NCBI RefSeq assembly: GCF_017354985.1
Contig: NZ_CP071501.1
Location: 2,685,501-2,749,500, forward strand
DNA length: 64,000 nt
Direction of reading: 5' to 3'
Origin: Shewanella cyperi
GTDB taxonomy: Bacteria; Pseudomonadota; Gammaproteobacteria; Enterobacterales; Shewanellaceae
The translations under genes and the position numbers were made by a program. The notes below the pieces were generated by a model. The model ran no database searches and was not told where the DNA came from. It saw only the letters and a list, made by a program, of their open reading frames with translations. Positions 63,993-64,000 of the stretch are shown piece after piece. The number at the start of each line of letters is the position of its first letter. Within the stretch, counting starts at the first letter, position 1.

Positions 63993-64000
63993 GGGGGCTT

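Overview
The window reads as a polar flagellar locus of a gammaproteobacterium, most likely Shewanella. The reasons are the flrA-flrB-flrC regulators next to fliEFGHIJKLMNOPQR, the flgBCDE / flgFGHIJKL split, cheV-cheR beside flgA-flgM-flgN, and the flgO-flgP-flgT set. Species cannot be named from the sequence alone. GC looks moderate, except for one clearly AT-rich island.

Layout. (1) 1-11157, minus strand: fliR (partial), fliQ, P, O, N, M, L, K, J, I, H, G, F, E, covering export gate, switch, ATPase complex and MS-ring. (2) 11282-15296, minus: flrC, flrB and the master activator flrA. (3) 15581-18144, minus: fliS, a FliT/FlaI-like chaperone, fliD and flaG. (4) 18304-23618, minus: five tandem flagellin genes. 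Four have their own sigma-28-type promoter and the fifth follows flgL without a clear one. (5) 23711-34550, minus: flgL, K, J, I, H, G, F and flgE, D, C, B. (6) 34702-36581, minus: cheR and cheV. (7) 36786-41001: flgA, flgM and flgN (plus), flgP and flgO (minus), flgT (plus). (8) tRNA-Arg(CCT), then an accessory stretch with a 139-bp direct repeat and an AT-rich gene for an ATPase with a HEPN-like tail. (9) 44746-47950: a chemoreceptor, an exported ABM-domain protein and a DUF1993 protein. (10) 48110-61049: flagellin glycosylation, in two convergent operons. The plus operon holds a Maf/DUF115 protein, a small gene, legB, a methyltransferase, legC, a FemAB/GNAT-like gene, legI, legG and a PLP-fold-like gene. 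The minus operon is ptmE, legF and a large Maf/DUF115 protein. (11) 61274-63992: DUF2947, chalcone-isomerase-like, outer-membrane barrel and TetR genes.

How it fits together. Promoter motifs read by eye give a three-step hierarchy. FlrA with sigma-54 would drive flrBC; FlrBC with sigma-54 would drive fliE, fliK, flgB, flgF and flgT; sigma-28, held by FlgM, would drive the flagellins, flgM and flgOP. A good sigma-54 site also precedes ptmE, which would tie flagellin sugar synthesis to flagellar assembly. The leg genes predict a legionaminic-acid-type nonulosonic acid, activated with CMP by LegF and put on flagellin by the Maf proteins. No LegH acetyltransferase is seen; the FemAB/GNAT-like protein is the obvious candidate for an acylation step.
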